Shown one piece after another: positions 8,787 to 19,269 of a DNA stretch of 64,000 bases. Source of the DNA: Izhakiella australiensis (GTDB lineage: Bacteria > Pseudomonadota > Gammaproteobacteria > Enterobacterales > Enterobacteriaceae); assembly GCF_002006995.1 (NCBI RefSeq), contig NZ_MRUL01000018.1, positions 22,123-86,122 of the forward strand, read 5' to 3'. Positions within the stretch are counted from its first letter, which is position 1, and each line of letters begins with the position of its first letter. The translations under genes were made by a program, and so were the position numbers. Below the pieces are notes generated by a model. That model was not told the DNA's origin and ran no database searches. It saw nothing but the letters and a program-made list of their open reading frames with translations.

Positions 8787-10286
8787 ATGCTTCATCTTTT
8801 TGCTGGTCTTGATTTTCATACTGGTCTGTTGCTGGTACTTGCCCTACTTTTTGTCCTCATGTACGAAGCAATCAACGGCTTCCATGATACGGCTAACGCA
8901 GTTGCGACGGTGATTTACACCCGTGCCATGCGCGCGCGACTGGCGGTCGGCATGGCCGGGTTGTTTAACTTCCTCGGCGTGCTGCTCGGCGGTTTGAGCG
9001 TTGCCTACGCCATCGTGCACTTACTGCCAACCGATTTGCTGTTGAACGTCAGTTCGGCGCAGGGGCTGGCAATGGTGTTCTCGATGTTGTTGGCGGCGAT
9101 TATCTGGAACCTCAGTACCTGGTATCTTGGTCTGCCCGCCTCCAGTTCTCATACGCTGATCGGTTCAATCATCGGTATTGGCCTCACCAATGCCTTCGTT
9201 AGCCACAGTTCGATCATTGATGCGTTGAACATCCCCAAAATGATTGAAATCTTTCTGGCGCTGGTCATTTCACCGATAGTGGGTCTGGTGATCGCGGGTT
9301 TGCTGATCTTCCTGCTGCGGCGCTACTGGAGCGGTACCAAAAAACGCGCGCGTATCCATATGACGCCAGCGGACCGCGAAAAGATTGATGGTAAAAAGAA
9401 ACCGCCGTTCTGGACGCGTATCGCGCTGATCGTTTCGGCGATTGGCGTCAGCTACTCCCATGGCGCCAATGACGGGCAGAAAGGGATTGGCTTGATCATG
9501 CTGGTGCTGATCGGCGTTGCGCCGGCGGGCTTCGTGGTTAATATGAACGCCTCAGGCTACGACATCATGCGTACCCGGGATGCGGTAAACCATCTGCAGC
9601 AGTTTTATCTGCAAAACGATAACGTGCTGAAGCAGCTGGTAGCGCTAACGCCGCCTGCGGTTCCGACGCCGGAAGAGACCCCAACCGGCCCGCACAGTTT
9701 TCACTGCAACACGGCTAACGCCATGCACTCCATTGAGCGCGCTCAGCAGCTGCTCACTAATCTGAAAAACTTTGATCAGCTTAACGTCGATCAGCGTAGC
9801 CAGATGCGTCGCATCATGATGTGTATTTCCGATGCTACCGAGAAAACCACCAAGCTGTCCGGCCTCGACAGCGATGATGTGCGCTATCTGAAGAAGCTGA
9901 AGGGCGATCTGCTCAACACCGTTGAATACGCACCGGTATGGATTATCGTCGCCGTTGCCCTGGCGCTCTCCCTCGGTACGCTGATCGGTTGGCGCCGGGT
10001 AGCGACCACCATTGGTGAAAAAATCGGTAAGAACGGCATGACCTATGCGCAAGGTATGTCGGCGCAGATGACGTCCGCGCTGTCGATAGGCATCGCCAGC
10101 TATACCGGCATGCCGGTGTCCACCACCCACGTGCTTTCCTCTTCTGTGGCGGGAACCATGCTGGTAGATGGCGGGGGTTTGCAGGGCAAAACGGTAAAAA
10201 ATATCCTGATGGCCTGGATACTGACCCTGCCGGCCTGCATCGTGCTGTCAAGCGTGCTTTACTGGCTGGCTCTCAAGCTGGTGTAA
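8787..10286 (+). CDS. pitA: low-affinity inorganic phosphate transporter PitA
   Basis: An inner-membrane carrier that imports inorganic phosphate with divalent metal, driven by the proton gradient. The 499-aa length equals that of E. coli PitA. The duplicated PiT signature is visible in the N-terminal half ([14 protein letters not shown]) and again mid-protein ([14 protein letters not shown]). Hydrophobic segments flank a large hydrophilic loop at about residues 190-390, typical of the family. It is followed by its own terminator and lies between yhiN (divergent) and uspB (convergent). Confidence 0.97.
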   Translation: MLHLFAGLDFHTGLLLVLALLFVLMYEAINGFHDTANAVATVIYTRAMRARLAVGMAGLFNFLGVLLGGLSVAYAIVHLLPTDLLLNVSSAQGLAMVFSMLLAAIIWNLSTWYLGLPASSSHTLIGSIIGIGLTNAFVSHSSIIDALNIPKMIEIFLALVISPIVGLVIAGLLIFLLRRYWSGTKKRARIHMTPADREKIDGKKKPPFWTRIALIVSAIGVSYSHGANDGQKGIGLIMLVLIGVAPAGFVVNMNASGYDIMRTRDAVNHLQQFYLQNDNVLKQLVALTPPAVPTPEETPTGPHSFHCNTANAMHSIERAQQLLTNLKNFDQLNVDQRSQMRRIMMCISDATEKTTKLSGLDSDDVRYLKKLKGDLLNTVEYAPVWIIVAVALALSLGTLIGWRRVATTIGEKIGKNGMTYAQGMSAQMTSALSIGIASYTGMPVSTTHVLSSSVAGTMLVDGGGLQGKTVKNILMAWILTLPACIVLSSVLYWLALKLV

Positions 10287-10291
10287 TACGC

Positions 10292-10321
10292 AGGCCGGGT
10301 CTTACCCGGCCTCGCTTTTTT
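10292..10321 (+). terminator. terminator of pitA
   Basis: The GC-rich inverted repeat AGGCCGGGT / ACCCGGCCT is followed by CGCTTTTTTA just after the pitA stop codon. The convergent uspB gene ends 7 nt further on. Confidence 0.85.
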
Positions 10322-10328
10322 AGCGGTA

Positions 10329-10664
10329 TCAGTGCCATATCGCCAGCGCAATGGCGCTGACCATAATCAGGCCACAGAGCGCACTGGTCAGGATGAACTG
10401 CCCGCGAACCCGCTCACAGCGCCGGATGAATTCTTCATCATGGTGGTCACGATAGCGCTGCAGCCAGATGTAGCGCACCAACCGTACCTGCTTGCCCGGC
10501 TGGCCGTGGGCGGTGAAGAAACCACCGCCGTCTACGTACTGATACAGCAGCGGATCGCAACCGCGTAATACGATAAGCAACGCTCGCAAAGAAGAGAAGT
10601 ACCGCGCCATATTCACCAGACAAACCACACACAAAGCCCAGAACAGTGCGATAGTGCTGATCAT
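10329..10664 (-). CDS. uspB: universal stress protein B
   Basis: A small inner-membrane protein (111 aa, same length as in E. coli), known there as an RpoS-dependent stationary-phase protein linked to ethanol tolerance. There is a hydrophobic segment at each end ([20 protein letters not shown] and [21 protein letters not shown]) with a charged middle containing [19 protein letters not shown]. The frame is open to 10754, but GGGAGG stands 7 nt before the ATG at 10664 and that start gives the family length. It is divergent from uspA across a long regulatory region. Confidence 0.95.
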   Translation of the reverse strand: MISTIALFWALCVVCLVNMARYFSSLRALLIVLRGCDPLLYQYVDGGGFFTAHGQPGKQVRLVRYIWLQRYRDHHDEEFIRRCERVRGQFILTSALCGLIMVSAIALAIWH

Positions 10665-11120
10665 ATATCCCTCCCGGCTGAAGACCGCAGAGGCGGATGC
10701 AGCGCAGCAGCGCCAGATACGCCCTACAGGTGTAGCCAACCACCAGATAGCCATAAATTGTTTTTGTTAATGCAGAAGAGAAAGGCGCCTGCCGTCAGTT
10801 ACAAGCGTCTTTAAATAGTGTAGGAGATCTGAACTAAAATTTTCCACCAATGTTTTCTGCATGACATCGTCATGGAAAAAAAACCGGGAAAACGCCCATA
10901 AAAAAGTTAAACAATGCGTTGCACCACAGTGCACAAGTCATTGAAGGTCTATACTGTTTGTCATTAAAATAATTGTCATGCCGGACGGCGAATCATCAGG
11001 CCGGTAACAAAGAAATTCATACATTGCGCCGGGTTTTAAAACGCTGTTAGTTAATTGTGGTGCAACCGAGGATTATATATTCGCGACTGACCCCGCGTGT
11101 CTTATGGAAGGAGTTTTATC
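10665..11120. promoter_or_regulatory. divergent uspB-uspA control region
   Basis: These 456 bp hold no gene that I can support and must contain the promoters of both stress genes. A -10-like TATACT is at 10950-10955 in the uspA direction, preceded by a near-palindromic TTGCACCACAGTGCAC beginning at 10919. In E. coli uspB is RpoS-dependent and uspA responds to growth arrest; which elements do this here cannot be read directly. A strong ribosome-binding site (GGAAGGAG) ends the region before uspA. Confidence 0.55.
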
Positions 11121-11558
11121 ATGGCTTACAAACACATCCTGATAGCAGTAGACCTTTCTCCCGAAAGCAAAGTGTTGGTAGAAAAGGCGATTTCTATCGC
11201 TCAGCCGCATAACGCTAAAGTTTCCCTGATCCATGTAGATGTAAACTATTCCGACCTTTATACCGGCCTGATTGACGTTAATCTCGGCGATATGCAACAG
11301 CGTCTTTCTGAAGAAACGCAGAATGCCCTGACCGAACTCTCCACCAATGCCGGCTACCCGATTACCGAGACGCTGAGCGGCAGCGGCGATTTAGGACAGG
11401 TGCTGGTTGATGCCATCAGAAAGTACGATGCCGACCTCGTGGTCTGTGGTCATCATCAGGACTTCTGGAGCAAGCTGATGTCCTCGGCACGCCAGCTGAT
11501 CAACACCGTTCACGTTGATATGCTGATCGTCCCGCTGCGGGACGAAGAAGAAGAGTAA
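11121..11558 (+). CDS. uspA: universal stress protein A
   Basis: A cytoplasmic homodimeric stress protein (145 aa) induced by growth arrest in E. coli. The sequence from [17 protein letters not shown] to [11 protein letters not shown] is nearly identical to E. coli UspA, which does not bind ATP. The open frame begins at 11097, but the ATG at 11121 follows GGAAGGAG at ideal spacing and matches the known N-terminus. A hairpin terminator follows directly. In E. coli dtpB sits between uspA and rsmJ; here rsmJ follows at once, convergently. Confidence 0.97.
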   Translation: MAYKHILIAVDLSPESKVLVEKAISIAQPHNAKVSLIHVDVNYSDLYTGLIDVNLGDMQQRLSEETQNALTELSTNAGYPITETLSGSGDLGQVLVDAIRKYDADLVVCGHHQDFWSKLMSSARQLINTVHVDMLIVPLRDEEEE

Positions 11559-11564
11559 AAAGAT

Positions 11565-11592
11565 AAAGGCTCTGCGCAAGCAGGGCCTTTTT
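11565..11592. terminator. terminator between uspA and rsmJ
   Basis: The stem AAGGCTCTG / CAGGGCCTT with loop CGCAAG is followed by TTTTTAT on the plus strand and is preceded by an A-run, so it may serve both convergent genes. It lies between the uspA and rsmJ stop codons. Confidence 0.8.
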
Positions 11593-11593
11593 A

Positions 11594-12346
11594 TCAGGAC
11601 GTTAGCGGTGGATAAATATCAAAGCGATGGCTTTTAGTGACCACCGCTGAACGGGTTGCGACTTCCGCCAGTGGCGGCGCGTAGTCAGGACGCTTCACCA
11701 CCACCCTTTTCGTCGCCAGTCGTCGCGCCGGCAGCAGCAGGCCATCGGCGTCCAGATCTGCGCCGACTAAGGTCTGAAAAACGCGCATCTCTTTCTTGAC
11801 CAGCGCGCTTTTCTGGCGATAGGGATACATCGGATCGAGATAAACCACTGCCGGACGCGGACTCAGCTCGTCGAGGGCCGCCAGGCTTGAGGCGTGCAGC
11901 AGCGTCAGGCGTTCGCGCAGCCAGACGCCGATTTCCGCGTCCTGATAGCCGCGCTGCAGGCCGTCATCCAACAGCGCCGCCACCACCGGATGGCGTTCCA
12001 GCATTCTGACCCGGCAGCCGATGGCGGCCAGTACAAACGCATCGCGTCCCAACCCGGCGGTGGCATCGACCACATCAGGCAAATAACTGCCTTTAACGCC
12101 CACCGCTTTGGCTACGGCCTCGCCCCGGCCGCCGCCAAAACGGCGTCGGTGGGCGAGCGCGCCGGCGACAAAGTCGACGCGGATCCCGCCGAGCTTCGGC
12201 TCATCCTGCTTACGCAACTCAAGGCCAGCGGGCGTCATCGCCAGCGCCATCAGCCGGTTTTCATCCTGCTCCAGCCCCCAGCGCGCGGCCAAAACAGACA
12301 GGGCGCCGTCACCGGCGCCCATTTCATCGATCAGGCAGATTTTCAC
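11594..12346 (-). CDS. rsmJ: 16S rRNA (guanine-1516-N2)-methyltransferase RsmJ
   Basis: Methylates G1516 of 16S rRNA using S-adenosylmethionine. The 250 aa align end to end with E. coli RsmJ (formerly YhiQ). The SAM-binding segment reads [17 protein letters not shown] and the catalytic-type motif is [10 protein letters not shown]. The start is a GTG whose codon overlaps the prlC stop (12343-12346), so rsmJ is translationally coupled to prlC, the same pairing as in E. coli. Confidence 0.96.
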   Translation of the reverse strand: MKICLIDEMGAGDGALSVLAARWGLEQDENRLMALAMTPAGLELRKQDEPKLGGIRVDFVAGALAHRRRFGGGRGEAVAKAVGVKGSYLPDVVDATAGLGRDAFVLAAIGCRVRMLERHPVVAALLDDGLQRGYQDAEIGVWLRERLTLLHASSLAALDELSPRPAVVYLDPMYPYRQKSALVKKEMRVFQTLVGADLDADGLLLPARRLATKRVVVKRPDYAPPLAEVATRSAVVTKSHRFDIYPPLTS

Positions 12347-14397
12347 GCCGCGGAGGCTTCCTGAATGCCGTAGTGTTTCAACATGGCGTCAAGCTGCGGC
12401 TCGCGGCCACGGAAGCGTTTAAACAGCGCCATCGGCTCTTCGGAACCACCGCGAGTCAGGATGCTATCGAGGAACGCCTGGCCGGTAGCGCGGTTGAAAA
12501 TACCGTCTTCTTCAAAGCGCGAATACGCATCCGCAGCCAGCACGTCGGCCCACAGATAGCTGTAATATCCCGCTGCGTAGCCGCCGGCGAAGATATGGCT
12601 GAAAGCGTGTGGGAAACGGCCCCAGGACGGGCCTGGCACCACGGCCACCTGCTTTTTAATCTCGGCCAGGGTCTCGAGAATGCGCGCGCCGTTTGCCGGG
12701 TTGAACTCGGCATGCAAACGGAAATCGAACATGCCGAACTCCAGCTGGCGCAGGATAAACAAGGCCGCCTGATAGTTCTTCGCCGCCAGCATCTTATCCA
12801 GCAGCGACTTCGGCAGCGGTTCGCCGGTTTCATAGTGACCGGAGATAAACGCCAGCGCTTCAGGCTCCCAGCACCAGTTTTCCATAAACTGGCTTGGCAA
12901 TTCGACGGCGTCCCACGGCACACCGCTAATACCGGAAACGCCCGGCACGTCTATCTTCGTCAGCATGTGATGCAGACCATGGCCGAACTCATGGAACAGC
13001 GTGGTCACTTCATCATGGGTGAACAGCGCTGGTTTGCCACTGACCGGGCGGTTAAAGTTGCAGGTCAGGTAGGCAACGGGCTTCTGGAGCGAACCGTCCG
13101 CTTTACGCATCTGGCCAACACAATCATCCATCCAGGCGCCGCCGCGCTTATGTTCGCGGGCATAAAGATCCAGATAAAAGCTGCCGCGCAGCTCGCCGCT
13201 TTCATCAAACAGATCGAAAAAGCGCACGTCAGGATGATACACATCGACGTCTTTGCGCTCTTTCGCGCTGATGCCGTAAATACGTTTTACCACTTCAAAC
13301 AGACCGTTAACCGCGCGCTCTTCCGGGAAATAAGGCCGCAGCTGCTCGTCGCTGATGGTATACAAATGCTGCTTTTGCTTCTCGCCGTAATAGGTCAGAT
13401 CCCAGGGTTGCAGCTCATCAACGCCGAACTGTTTTTTGGCAAACGCACGTAGCTGCGCCAGCTCCTTTTCCGCCTGCGGACGGGCGCGTTTCGCCAGATC
13501 GCCGAGAAATTCCAGCACCTGCGCCGGACTTTGCGCCATTTTGGTCGCCAGCGATTTATCTGCATAGGAGTCAAAGCCCAACAGCTGGGCCAGCTCGTGA
13601 CGCAGCGCCAGCTCTTCGGCCATCACCTCGCTGTTATCCCACTTACCGGCGTTCGGCCCCTGATCGGAGGCGCGGGTAGAATAGGCGCGGTACATTTCTT
13701 CGCGCAGCGCGGCGTTATCGCAGTAAGTCATCACGGGCAGATAGCTGGGGATATCCAGCGTCAACAGCCAGCCCGGCTGCTGTTTGGCCTCAGCCTGCGC
13801 TTTGGCGGCCGCTAATGCGCTTTCCGGCATGCCTGCCAGCGCGCTTTCGTCGCTAATCAGCTTGCTCCAGCCCATGGTGGCATCAAGCACGTTGTTGCTG
13901 TACTTCGATCCCAGCTCGGAGAGGCGGGCGGCAATTTCGCCGTAGCGCTTTTGTTTCTCTTTAGAGAGGCCGATACCGGACAGCTCAAAATCACGCAGGG
14001 CGTTATCCACCGCTTTCTTTTGCGCCAGCGTCAGCGAATCGTAGCTACCGTTGTCTTTCAGATTACGATAAGCCTGATACAGGCCTTCATGCTGGCCGAC
14101 CCAGGTGCCATATTCTGACAGCAGCGGCAGCACCTGTTCGTAGACTTCGCGCAGTTCGGGGCTGTTTTTAACCGAATTCAGGTGACTGACCGGCGAAAAC
14201 AGCCGGCTGAGACGGTCGTCCACTTCCGCCAGCGGCTGTACCAGATTATCCCAGCTCCAGGGCGCGCCCTGCGCTACCGCTTTTTCAACTGCGGCGCGGC
14301 AGTCGTCCAGTGCCTGCTGCACGGCGGGAACCACGTGTTCAGGCTTAATGGCGGAGAAAGGCGGAAGGGTGAAATTACTCAGAAGCGGATTCGTCAT
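12343..14397 (-). CDS. prlC: oligopeptidase A (M3 family metallopeptidase)
   Basis: A cytoplasmic zinc oligopeptidase that degrades short peptides, including cleaved signal peptides; in E. coli prlC mutations suppress signal-sequence defects. The product is 684 aa (E. coli 680), beginning [14 protein letters not shown]. The M3 zinc site HEFGHGLHH lies near residue 470, with the downstream ligand Glu expected in the following helix region. The frame opens earlier, at 14466, but the ATG at 14397 gives the family N-terminus. It is the first gene of the prlC-rsmJ pair and divergent from rlmJ. Confidence 0.97.
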   Translation of the reverse strand: MTNPLLSNFTLPPFSAIKPEHVVPAVQQALDDCRAAVEKAVAQGAPWSWDNLVQPLAEVDDRLSRLFSPVSHLNSVKNSPELREVYEQVLPLLSEYGTWVGQHEGLYQAYRNLKDNGSYDSLTLAQKKAVDNALRDFELSGIGLSKEKQKRYGEIAARLSELGSKYSNNVLDATMGWSKLISDESALAGMPESALAAAKAQAEAKQQPGWLLTLDIPSYLPVMTYCDNAALREEMYRAYSTRASDQGPNAGKWDNSEVMAEELALRHELAQLLGFDSYADKSLATKMAQSPAQVLEFLGDLAKRARPQAEKELAQLRAFAKKQFGVDELQPWDLTYYGEKQKQHLYTISDEQLRPYFPEERAVNGLFEVVKRIYGISAKERKDVDVYHPDVRFFDLFDESGELRGSFYLDLYAREHKRGGAWMDDCVGQMRKADGSLQKPVAYLTCNFNRPVSGKPALFTHDEVTTLFHEFGHGLHHMLTKIDVPGVSGISGVPWDAVELPSQFMENWCWEPEALAFISGHYETGEPLPKSLLDKMLAAKNYQAALFILRQLEFGMFDFRLHAEFNPANGARILETLAEIKKQVAVVPGPSWGRFPHAFSHIFAGGYAAGYYSYLWADVLAADAYSRFEEDGIFNRATGQAFLDSILTRGGSEEPMALFKRFRGREPQLDAMLKHYGIQEASAA

Positions 14398-14636
14398 AGC
14401 ACGGTCCTTTTTATCGTGTATGGGAGGCAGCTGTGCTGCGCGCGATAACCAGTAACATGGGGCCAAACGTAATAGAAATCAATGCCTGTCACCGCCGGCA
14501 GGGCATTTCCGCGGCTAACAGGTTATACTGACGCCAACCTTGTCGCAGAAACGGAGTGATGACGGCCTACGGGTACGTTGTCATCAATCTTATCAACGCG
14601 GCATTCACGCTTTTCCCATCGGATAAATCTTCAGAC

Positions 14637-15479
14637 ATGCTTAGCTATCGCCACAGTTTTCACGCCGGCAACCACGCCGATGTCCTCAAGCACACCGTTC
14701 AGAGCCTGATAATCGAAGGGCTAAAAGAGAAAGAGAAACCGTTTCTCTATCTTGATACCCACGCGGGAGCCGGACGTTACCAGCTGAGCGGTGAGCACGC
14801 CGAGCGTACCGGAGAATATCTTGAGGGCATTGCCCGCATCTGGCAGCAGGATGACTTGCCGGAGCTGCTGAAGCCTTACATCGGTGCGGTACGCGCCTTT
14901 AATCAGGGCAGCACGCTGCGTTTTTACCCCGGTTCGCCGCTGATCGCCCGCCACCTGCTGCGTAGCGACGATAAGCTACATCTGACCGAACTGCACTCCA
15001 GCGATTTCCCGCTGCTGCGCAATGAGTTTCAGAAAGAGAGCCGCGCCCGGGTTGAGCGGGCCGACGGCTACCAGCAGCTAAAATCCCGCTTGCCGCCGCC
15101 GTCGCGTCGCGGGCTGATCCTCATTGACCCGCCCTATGAGCTGAAAAGCGATTATCACGCCGTGGTCAGCGGCATTCACGAAGGCTACAAGCGTTTTGCC
15201 ACCGGGGTATTCGCCCTTTGGTATCCGGTGGTGTTGCGTCAGCAGGTGAAAAGGATGTGCAACGAGCTGCAAGCTACCGGTATTCGCCGCATTTTGCAGA
15301 TAGAGCTGGCGGTTCGCCCCGACAGCGATCAGCGTGGCATGACCGCTTCCGGCATGCTGGTGGTCAATCCGCCCTGGCGGCTGGAACAGCAGATGAAATC
15401 GCTGTTACCCTGGCTGCATGAAAAGCTGGTACCTGCCGGCATCGGTCACACCAGCGTCAGCTGGCTGGTGCCGGAGTGA
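14637..15479 (+). CDS. rlmJ: 23S rRNA (adenine-2030-N6)-methyltransferase RlmJ
   Basis: Methylates A2030 of 23S rRNA; in E. coli it is also linked to the use of DNA as a nutrient. The 280 aa (same as E. coli) start MLSYRHSFHAGNHADVLKH and contain the amino-methyltransferase motif DPPY (LILIDPPYELKSDY). The frame is open from 14556, but the ATG at 14637 is the conserved start. Its stop codon abuts the end of the convergent RNase BN gene with no spacer. Confidence 0.97.
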   Translation: MLSYRHSFHAGNHADVLKHTVQSLIIEGLKEKEKPFLYLDTHAGAGRYQLSGEHAERTGEYLEGIARIWQQDDLPELLKPYIGAVRAFNQGSTLRFYPGSPLIARHLLRSDDKLHLTELHSSDFPLLRNEFQKESRARVERADGYQQLKSRLPPPSRRGLILIDPPYELKSDYHAVVSGIHEGYKRFATGVFALWYPVVLRQQVKRMCNELQATGIRRILQIELAVRPDSDQRGMTASGMLVVNPPWRLEQQMKSLLPWLHEKLVPAGIGHTSVSWLVPE

Positions 15480-16391
15480 TCACAGATTAAACAGCGAAAA
15501 ATCATGGGCCATCTCCGTTGCCGGAAAAATGGCCCGGCACTCCGCCAGCAGGCGCGGGCACGCTTCGCGCTGATAGCGTGAGCTGAGATGGGTAATAATC
15601 AGCCGCCGCGCGCCAGCCTGCTGCGCGACGCGCGCCGCCTGCACGGTAGAGGAGTGACCGCGGCTATTCGCCTTTTGCTCCATTGCCGCCTCCAGCGTGG
15701 CCTCATGCACCATCAGATCCGCCTCCTTCGCTAGCATTAACCCTGCATCGGTGGGCGAGGTATCGCCGAAAATCGTCAGCGTTTTGCCCTTTATTGCCGG
15801 CTGCACGTAATCCCAGCCGTTAATAATCCGTCCGTCCGCCAGAGTAACCTGCCGCCCCTGTTTGAGATCGTAAAACCAGGGACCGCGCGGCACGCCATCG
15901 GCAGTAAGCCGGTCAGCGTCCAGTGCGCCGGGCTTATCTTTTTGTTCAATGCGATAGCCATAGCATTCAACAGGATGGTTCATCGGTGCGGCGATAACCC
16001 GGTGGCTGTGGTCCTCGCAAACCGTTCCGGCGCCGACCTCAACAATCTCCATGGGAAAAGAGACCCATGAACCGCTAAGCGAGAGTGTCGTTTCAACAAA
16101 GTGCCGGATCCCTGGGGGGCCGTACAGGGTTAAAGGGCCTTTGCTATCGCTCATTGAGCGGCTGGTAAGAAAGCCAGGCAGGCCAAAAATATGATCGCCG
16201 TGTAAATGGGTAATAAAGATCTTCTCGATCCGTCCGGGTTTGATCGCGGTGCGCAGGATCTGATGCTGGGTGCCCTCGCCGCAATCAAACAACCAGCTAA
16301 CCGGTCGCTCCGACAGGTTCAGGGCGATGCTGGTGACGTTACGCTCCCGGCTGGGCATGCCCGCGCCGGTGCCAAGAAATTGAAGTTGCAT
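15480..16391 (-). CDS. rbn: ribonuclease BN / RNase Z (metallo-beta-lactamase fold)
   Basis: A zinc phosphodiesterase that processes tRNA 3' ends (RNase Z activity, RNase BN in E. coli). The product (303 aa) carries the metal motif HLHGDH at residues 62-67, the early block [14 protein letters not shown], the FGDT block, and the C-terminal AHDFSLFNL similar to E. coli Rbn/ElaC. The start is the ATG at 16391, 19 codons inside the longest frame, since MQLQFLGTG is the family N-terminus. In E. coli rbn is elsewhere (near the men genes); here it sits between rlmJ and gor. Confidence 0.93.
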   Translation of the reverse strand: MQLQFLGTGAGMPSRERNVTSIALNLSERPVSWLFDCGEGTQHQILRTAIKPGRIEKIFITHLHGDHIFGLPGFLTSRSMSDSKGPLTLYGPPGIRHFVETTLSLSGSWVSFPMEIVEVGAGTVCEDHSHRVIAAPMNHPVECYGYRIEQKDKPGALDADRLTADGVPRGPWFYDLKQGRQVTLADGRIINGWDYVQPAIKGKTLTIFGDTSPTDAGLMLAKEADLMVHEATLEAAMEQKANSRGHSSTVQAARVAQQAGARRLIITHLSSRYQREACPRLLAECRAIFPATEMAHDFSLFNL

Positions 16392-16576
16392 GCCATCTCC
16401 CAGGTTGCCAACTGCGCTGAGTGTAACGTTTTTACCGGCCTTTGCCACAGGCGGAAATGCCGCTGCCCTTCCCCTATTGCAATCATTGGTGCAAACTTTA
16501 CGGAATCGCCGACGCAGGCGTTACACTTAGGGCCATTATTATCAGGCCAACCTCATTTACCAGATGGAACGCTTTA

Positions 16577-17929
16577 ATGACCAGACATTATGATTATCTC
16601 GCCATTGGTGGCGGCAGCGGAGGAATCGCATCGATTAACCGTGCCGCCATGTACGGACAGAAATGCGCGCTGATTGAAGCAAAAGATCTTGGCGGCACCT
16701 GCGTAAACGTTGGCTGCGTGCCGAAAAAAGTGATGTGGCACGCTGCGCAAATCGCCGAGGCTATTAAAAATTACGGGCCGGATTATGGCTTTGACGCCAC
16801 CGTTAATCAGTTTAACTGGGATACGCTGGTTAAAAACCGCAGCGCCTATATTGACCGCATCCACACCTCGTATGACAACGTACTGGGTAAAAATAACGTG
16901 GACGTTATTCGCGGCTTCGCGCGCTTTGTCGATGCCCATACCGTCGAGGTCAACGGCGAGAAAATTAGCGCCGACCATATTTTGATCGCCACCGGCGGAC
17001 GACCGACGCACCCGACTATCCCAGGCGCGGAGTATGGTATTGATTCCGATGGTTTCTTTGAACTGAATGCGCTGCCGAAGCGTTCGGCTGTGGTCGGTGC
17101 CGGCTATATCGCCGTGGAAATTGCCGGGGTGCTTAACGCGCTGGGTTCAGAAACGCACCTGTTTGTACGCAAGCATTCGCCGCTGCGCAGCTTCGACCCG
17201 CTGCTGTCAGAAACGCTGGTTGAAGTGATGAACGCTGAAGGCCCGACGCTGCACACCAACGCGGTGCCGAAAGCGGTGAGCAAAAACGCCGATGGCAGCC
17301 TGACGCTGACGCTGGAAAACGGCCAGCAGCAGACCGTTGACTGCCTGATCTGGGCCATCGGCCGTGAGCCGTCTACCGATAACCTGAATATTGAAGCCGC
17401 CGGCGTCGCCCGCGATGAAAAAGGCTACATCCCGGTCGATAAGTTCCAGAATACTAACGTTGCTGGCATCTACGCCGTTGGCGATAACACCGGTAACGTC
17501 GAGCTGACGCCGGTCGCCGTCGCCGCCGGCCGTCGCCTCTCCGAGCGCCTGTTTAACAACAAGCCGGATGAGCATCTGGATTACAGTAACGTACCAACCG
17601 TGGTGTTTAGCCATCCGCCAATCGGCACCGTCGGCCTGACCGAACCGCAGGCGCGCGAAAAGTACGGCGACCAGAATGTGAAGGTGTATAAATCCGCGTT
17701 TACCGCCATGTACACCGCCGTTACCCAGCATCGCCAGCCCTGCCGTATGAAGTTGGTATGCGCAGGTGAAGAGGAAAAAATCGTCGGCATTCACGGCATT
17801 GGTTACGGCATGGACGAAATGCTACAGGGCTTCGCCGTCGCGTTAAAAATGGGCGCCACTAAGCAGGACTTTGATAACACCGTCGCCATTCACCCGACCG
17901 GTTCGGAAGAGTTTGTTACCATGAGGTAA
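16577..17929 (+). CDS. gor: glutathione reductase
   Basis: Cytoplasmic NADPH- and FAD-dependent homodimer that reduces glutathione disulfide. The product has 450 aa, like E. coli Gor. It shows the FAD motif [10 protein letters not shown], the redox-active pair Cys42/Cys47 in GGTCVNVGC, the NADPH-domain block [14 protein letters not shown] and the C-terminal [12 protein letters not shown] with the catalytic histidine. The frame opens at 16442, but the ATG at 16577 gives the known N-terminus [11 protein letters not shown]. It is followed by a strong terminator. Confidence 0.97.
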   Translation: MTRHYDYLAIGGGSGGIASINRAAMYGQKCALIEAKDLGGTCVNVGCVPKKVMWHAAQIAEAIKNYGPDYGFDATVNQFNWDTLVKNRSAYIDRIHTSYDNVLGKNNVDVIRGFARFVDAHTVEVNGEKISADHILIATGGRPTHPTIPGAEYGIDSDGFFELNALPKRSAVVGAGYIAVEIAGVLNALGSETHLFVRKHSPLRSFDPLLSETLVEVMNAEGPTLHTNAVPKAVSKNADGSLTLTLENGQQQTVDCLIWAIGREPSTDNLNIEAAGVARDEKGYIPVDKFQNTNVAGIYAVGDNTGNVELTPVAVAAGRRLSERLFNNKPDEHLDYSNVPTVVFSHPPIGTVGLTEPQAREKYGDQNVKVYKSAFTAMYTAVTQHRQPCRMKLVCAGEEEKIVGIHGIGYGMDEMLQGFAVALKMGATKQDFDNTVAIHPTGSEEFVTMR

Positions 17930-17955
17930 CGCTGAAGACGCCAGCGTGACAGATA

Positions 17956-17980
17956 AACGGCCCTGAGGGCCGTTTTTTTT
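17956..17980 (+). terminator. terminator of gor
   Basis: AAACGGCCCT-GA-GGGCCGTTTTTTTT: a GC-rich stem with an eight-T tail on the plus strand shortly after the gor stop. Confidence 0.92.
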
Positions 17981-17991
17981 GCGACGATTGC

Positions 17992-18048
17992 GCCTGAACC
18001 TGTATTTTCCTGGTTATGCCGCGCCAATCGGTCCGCGTTGGTTCAGGC
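17992..18048. repeat. spaced 9-bp inverted repeat at the end of the orphan gene
   Basis: GCCTGAACC (17992-18000) and GGTTCAGGC (18040-18048) are exact inverted copies about 40 bp apart, and the right arm overlaps the stop codon of the orphan proline-rich gene. It could form a loose hairpin in its mRNA or mark a boundary of inserted DNA. There is no T-run, so it is not a typical terminator. Confidence 0.4.
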
Positions 18049-19178
18049 TACGGCCTGAAGCCAGCACCTGCCGGTGGTGGTGGAGGCAACGGAATGCCGT
18101 TAGCATCACGCGGTAAGTTAGCGGCTGCCCTGGCGCTCTTCTCAGCCTGGGAGCGCGCTTCGGCGGCGGCCTGTGCTTTTTCATCTGCTTCCGCTTTGCG
18201 TGCTGTCGCGACCCTCAACGCTTCTTTTTCTTCCGCCGCCTGGCGTAAGGGCGCTGAGCTGACGTACTCGGCCTGTGCTTTGCGCAGGGCCTGCTGCCAC
18301 GGTTTCAGCTCTTCATCAGCACGGTGATTATTCATCGCCCGGTTGGCTAATTGCTCCCGTTTAGACAGGATGTCAGCGAAAATACTCGCAGGCAGCTTGA
18401 TAGTTACCAGGCTATCGCTCTTCCTGGTCTCTACGGCGACAGTCTGGCTGGCAGCATCCCGATAGCTTTTTAGCGTACCCGGCGGCGGTGGAGGCGGGGG
18501 CGGCATTGGAATACCGCTTTTATCCAGCGTTAAATTAGCGACGGCGGCGGCAGCGTTTTCGGCTATCTCTTTCGCTGCCGCCGCCAGTCGTGCCGCAGCC
18601 TGCGCTTCAGCGGCACAGGCTGCGGCAACCCTTTCATTCTCTTTTTTTTCCGCAGCGATTCGCGCCGGCTCCGCGAGTTTGAATGCCTCTCGCTGGCGGG
18701 CAAGCTCCTGTTGCCAGGGCTTGAGGGGGCTACCGGCCTCCTTTGATCCCGTTCCATCTGCGTTTTTCTGCGCCCGGGCTGTTGAATTATCAGCAGGTAA
18801 CGTCAGCGACATGGTTATATTCGCCGTTACCTGAGCCCTTTTGCTAAGCTGCGCTTTTAGCTCGTCAATAATGGCCGCCTGGCAATCTTTAATCGACTTA
18901 TCCTGGTCCGGAGAGCCACGCTGCTTTACTGGCGGCTCAGACACAACGCTGTACGAGCCGGTTAGATTAACGTCGTTTCTGTGGCTATTGTCTGGCTGGC
19001 TGCCAGACCGTTTGCCGCCTGGCAGTGACGCTGTCGGCCCGTCCAGACAATCGTCTGAATTGGCGACCTTCACCAGATGGTTAGTAAAAGTGACTGATAT
19101 CTCAGCCTTTTGTAACTGTACGGCGCAATCTTCTGGTACTGAACCCTGGAAGCTCACAAAACTATCAATTTTAAGCAC
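18048..19178 (-). CDS. orphan protein with two helix-plus-polyproline repeats
   Basis: I do not recognise this protein. From the preferred GTG at 19178 (AGAGGT ribosome-binding site 8 nt upstream) it has 376 aa; the longer frame would need a TTG at 19238 without a ribosome-binding site. Two repeat units are visible: KPWQQ (about residue 153), an Ala/Glu/Lys-rich helical stretch of ~60 residues, then SGIPM and eight consecutive prolines (226-233). The unit recurs with KPWQQ (302), a similar helix and NGIPL plus five prolines (365-369). Each unit is preceded by a short beta-like stretch. There is no signal peptide or membrane segment. The helix recalls TolA/TonB-type linkers in composition only. 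It lies alone between gor and the remains of an SDR gene, which suggests an accessory insertion. Confidence 0.7.
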   Translation of the reverse strand: MLKIDSFVSFQGSVPEDCAVQLQKAEISVTFTNHLVKVANSDDCLDGPTASLPGGKRSGSQPDNSHRNDVNLTGSYSVVSEPPVKQRGSPDQDKSIKDCQAAIIDELKAQLSKRAQVTANITMSLTLPADNSTARAQKNADGTGSKEAGSPLKPWQQELARQREAFKLAEPARIAAEKKENERVAAACAAEAQAAARLAAAAKEIAENAAAAVANLTLDKSGIPMPPPPPPPPGTLKSYRDAASQTVAVETRKSDSLVTIKLPASIFADILSKREQLANRAMNNHRADEELKPWQQALRKAQAEYVSSAPLRQAAEEKEALRVATARKAEADEKAQAAAEARSQAEKSARAAANLPRDANGIPLPPPPPAGAGFRP

Positions 19179-19269
19179 GCTAACTACCTCTTTTTTTGAG
19201 GCGTCATTTTCTTCTCTGCCAGCGCGCTGAACTTTCAAAAAAAGATTAAATTTTTAAATACGGCCGGTT

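Noticed and set aside
12373..13452. 359-aa open frame on the plus strand
   Set aside because: It is antisense to prlC, whose catalytic motif and length are fully conserved. No ribosome-binding site or family pattern supports the antisense frame.
16442..16576. 45-codon N-terminal extension of gor
   Set aside because: The added residues have no family match, overlap the promoter region, and glutathione reductase starts at [11 protein letters not shown].
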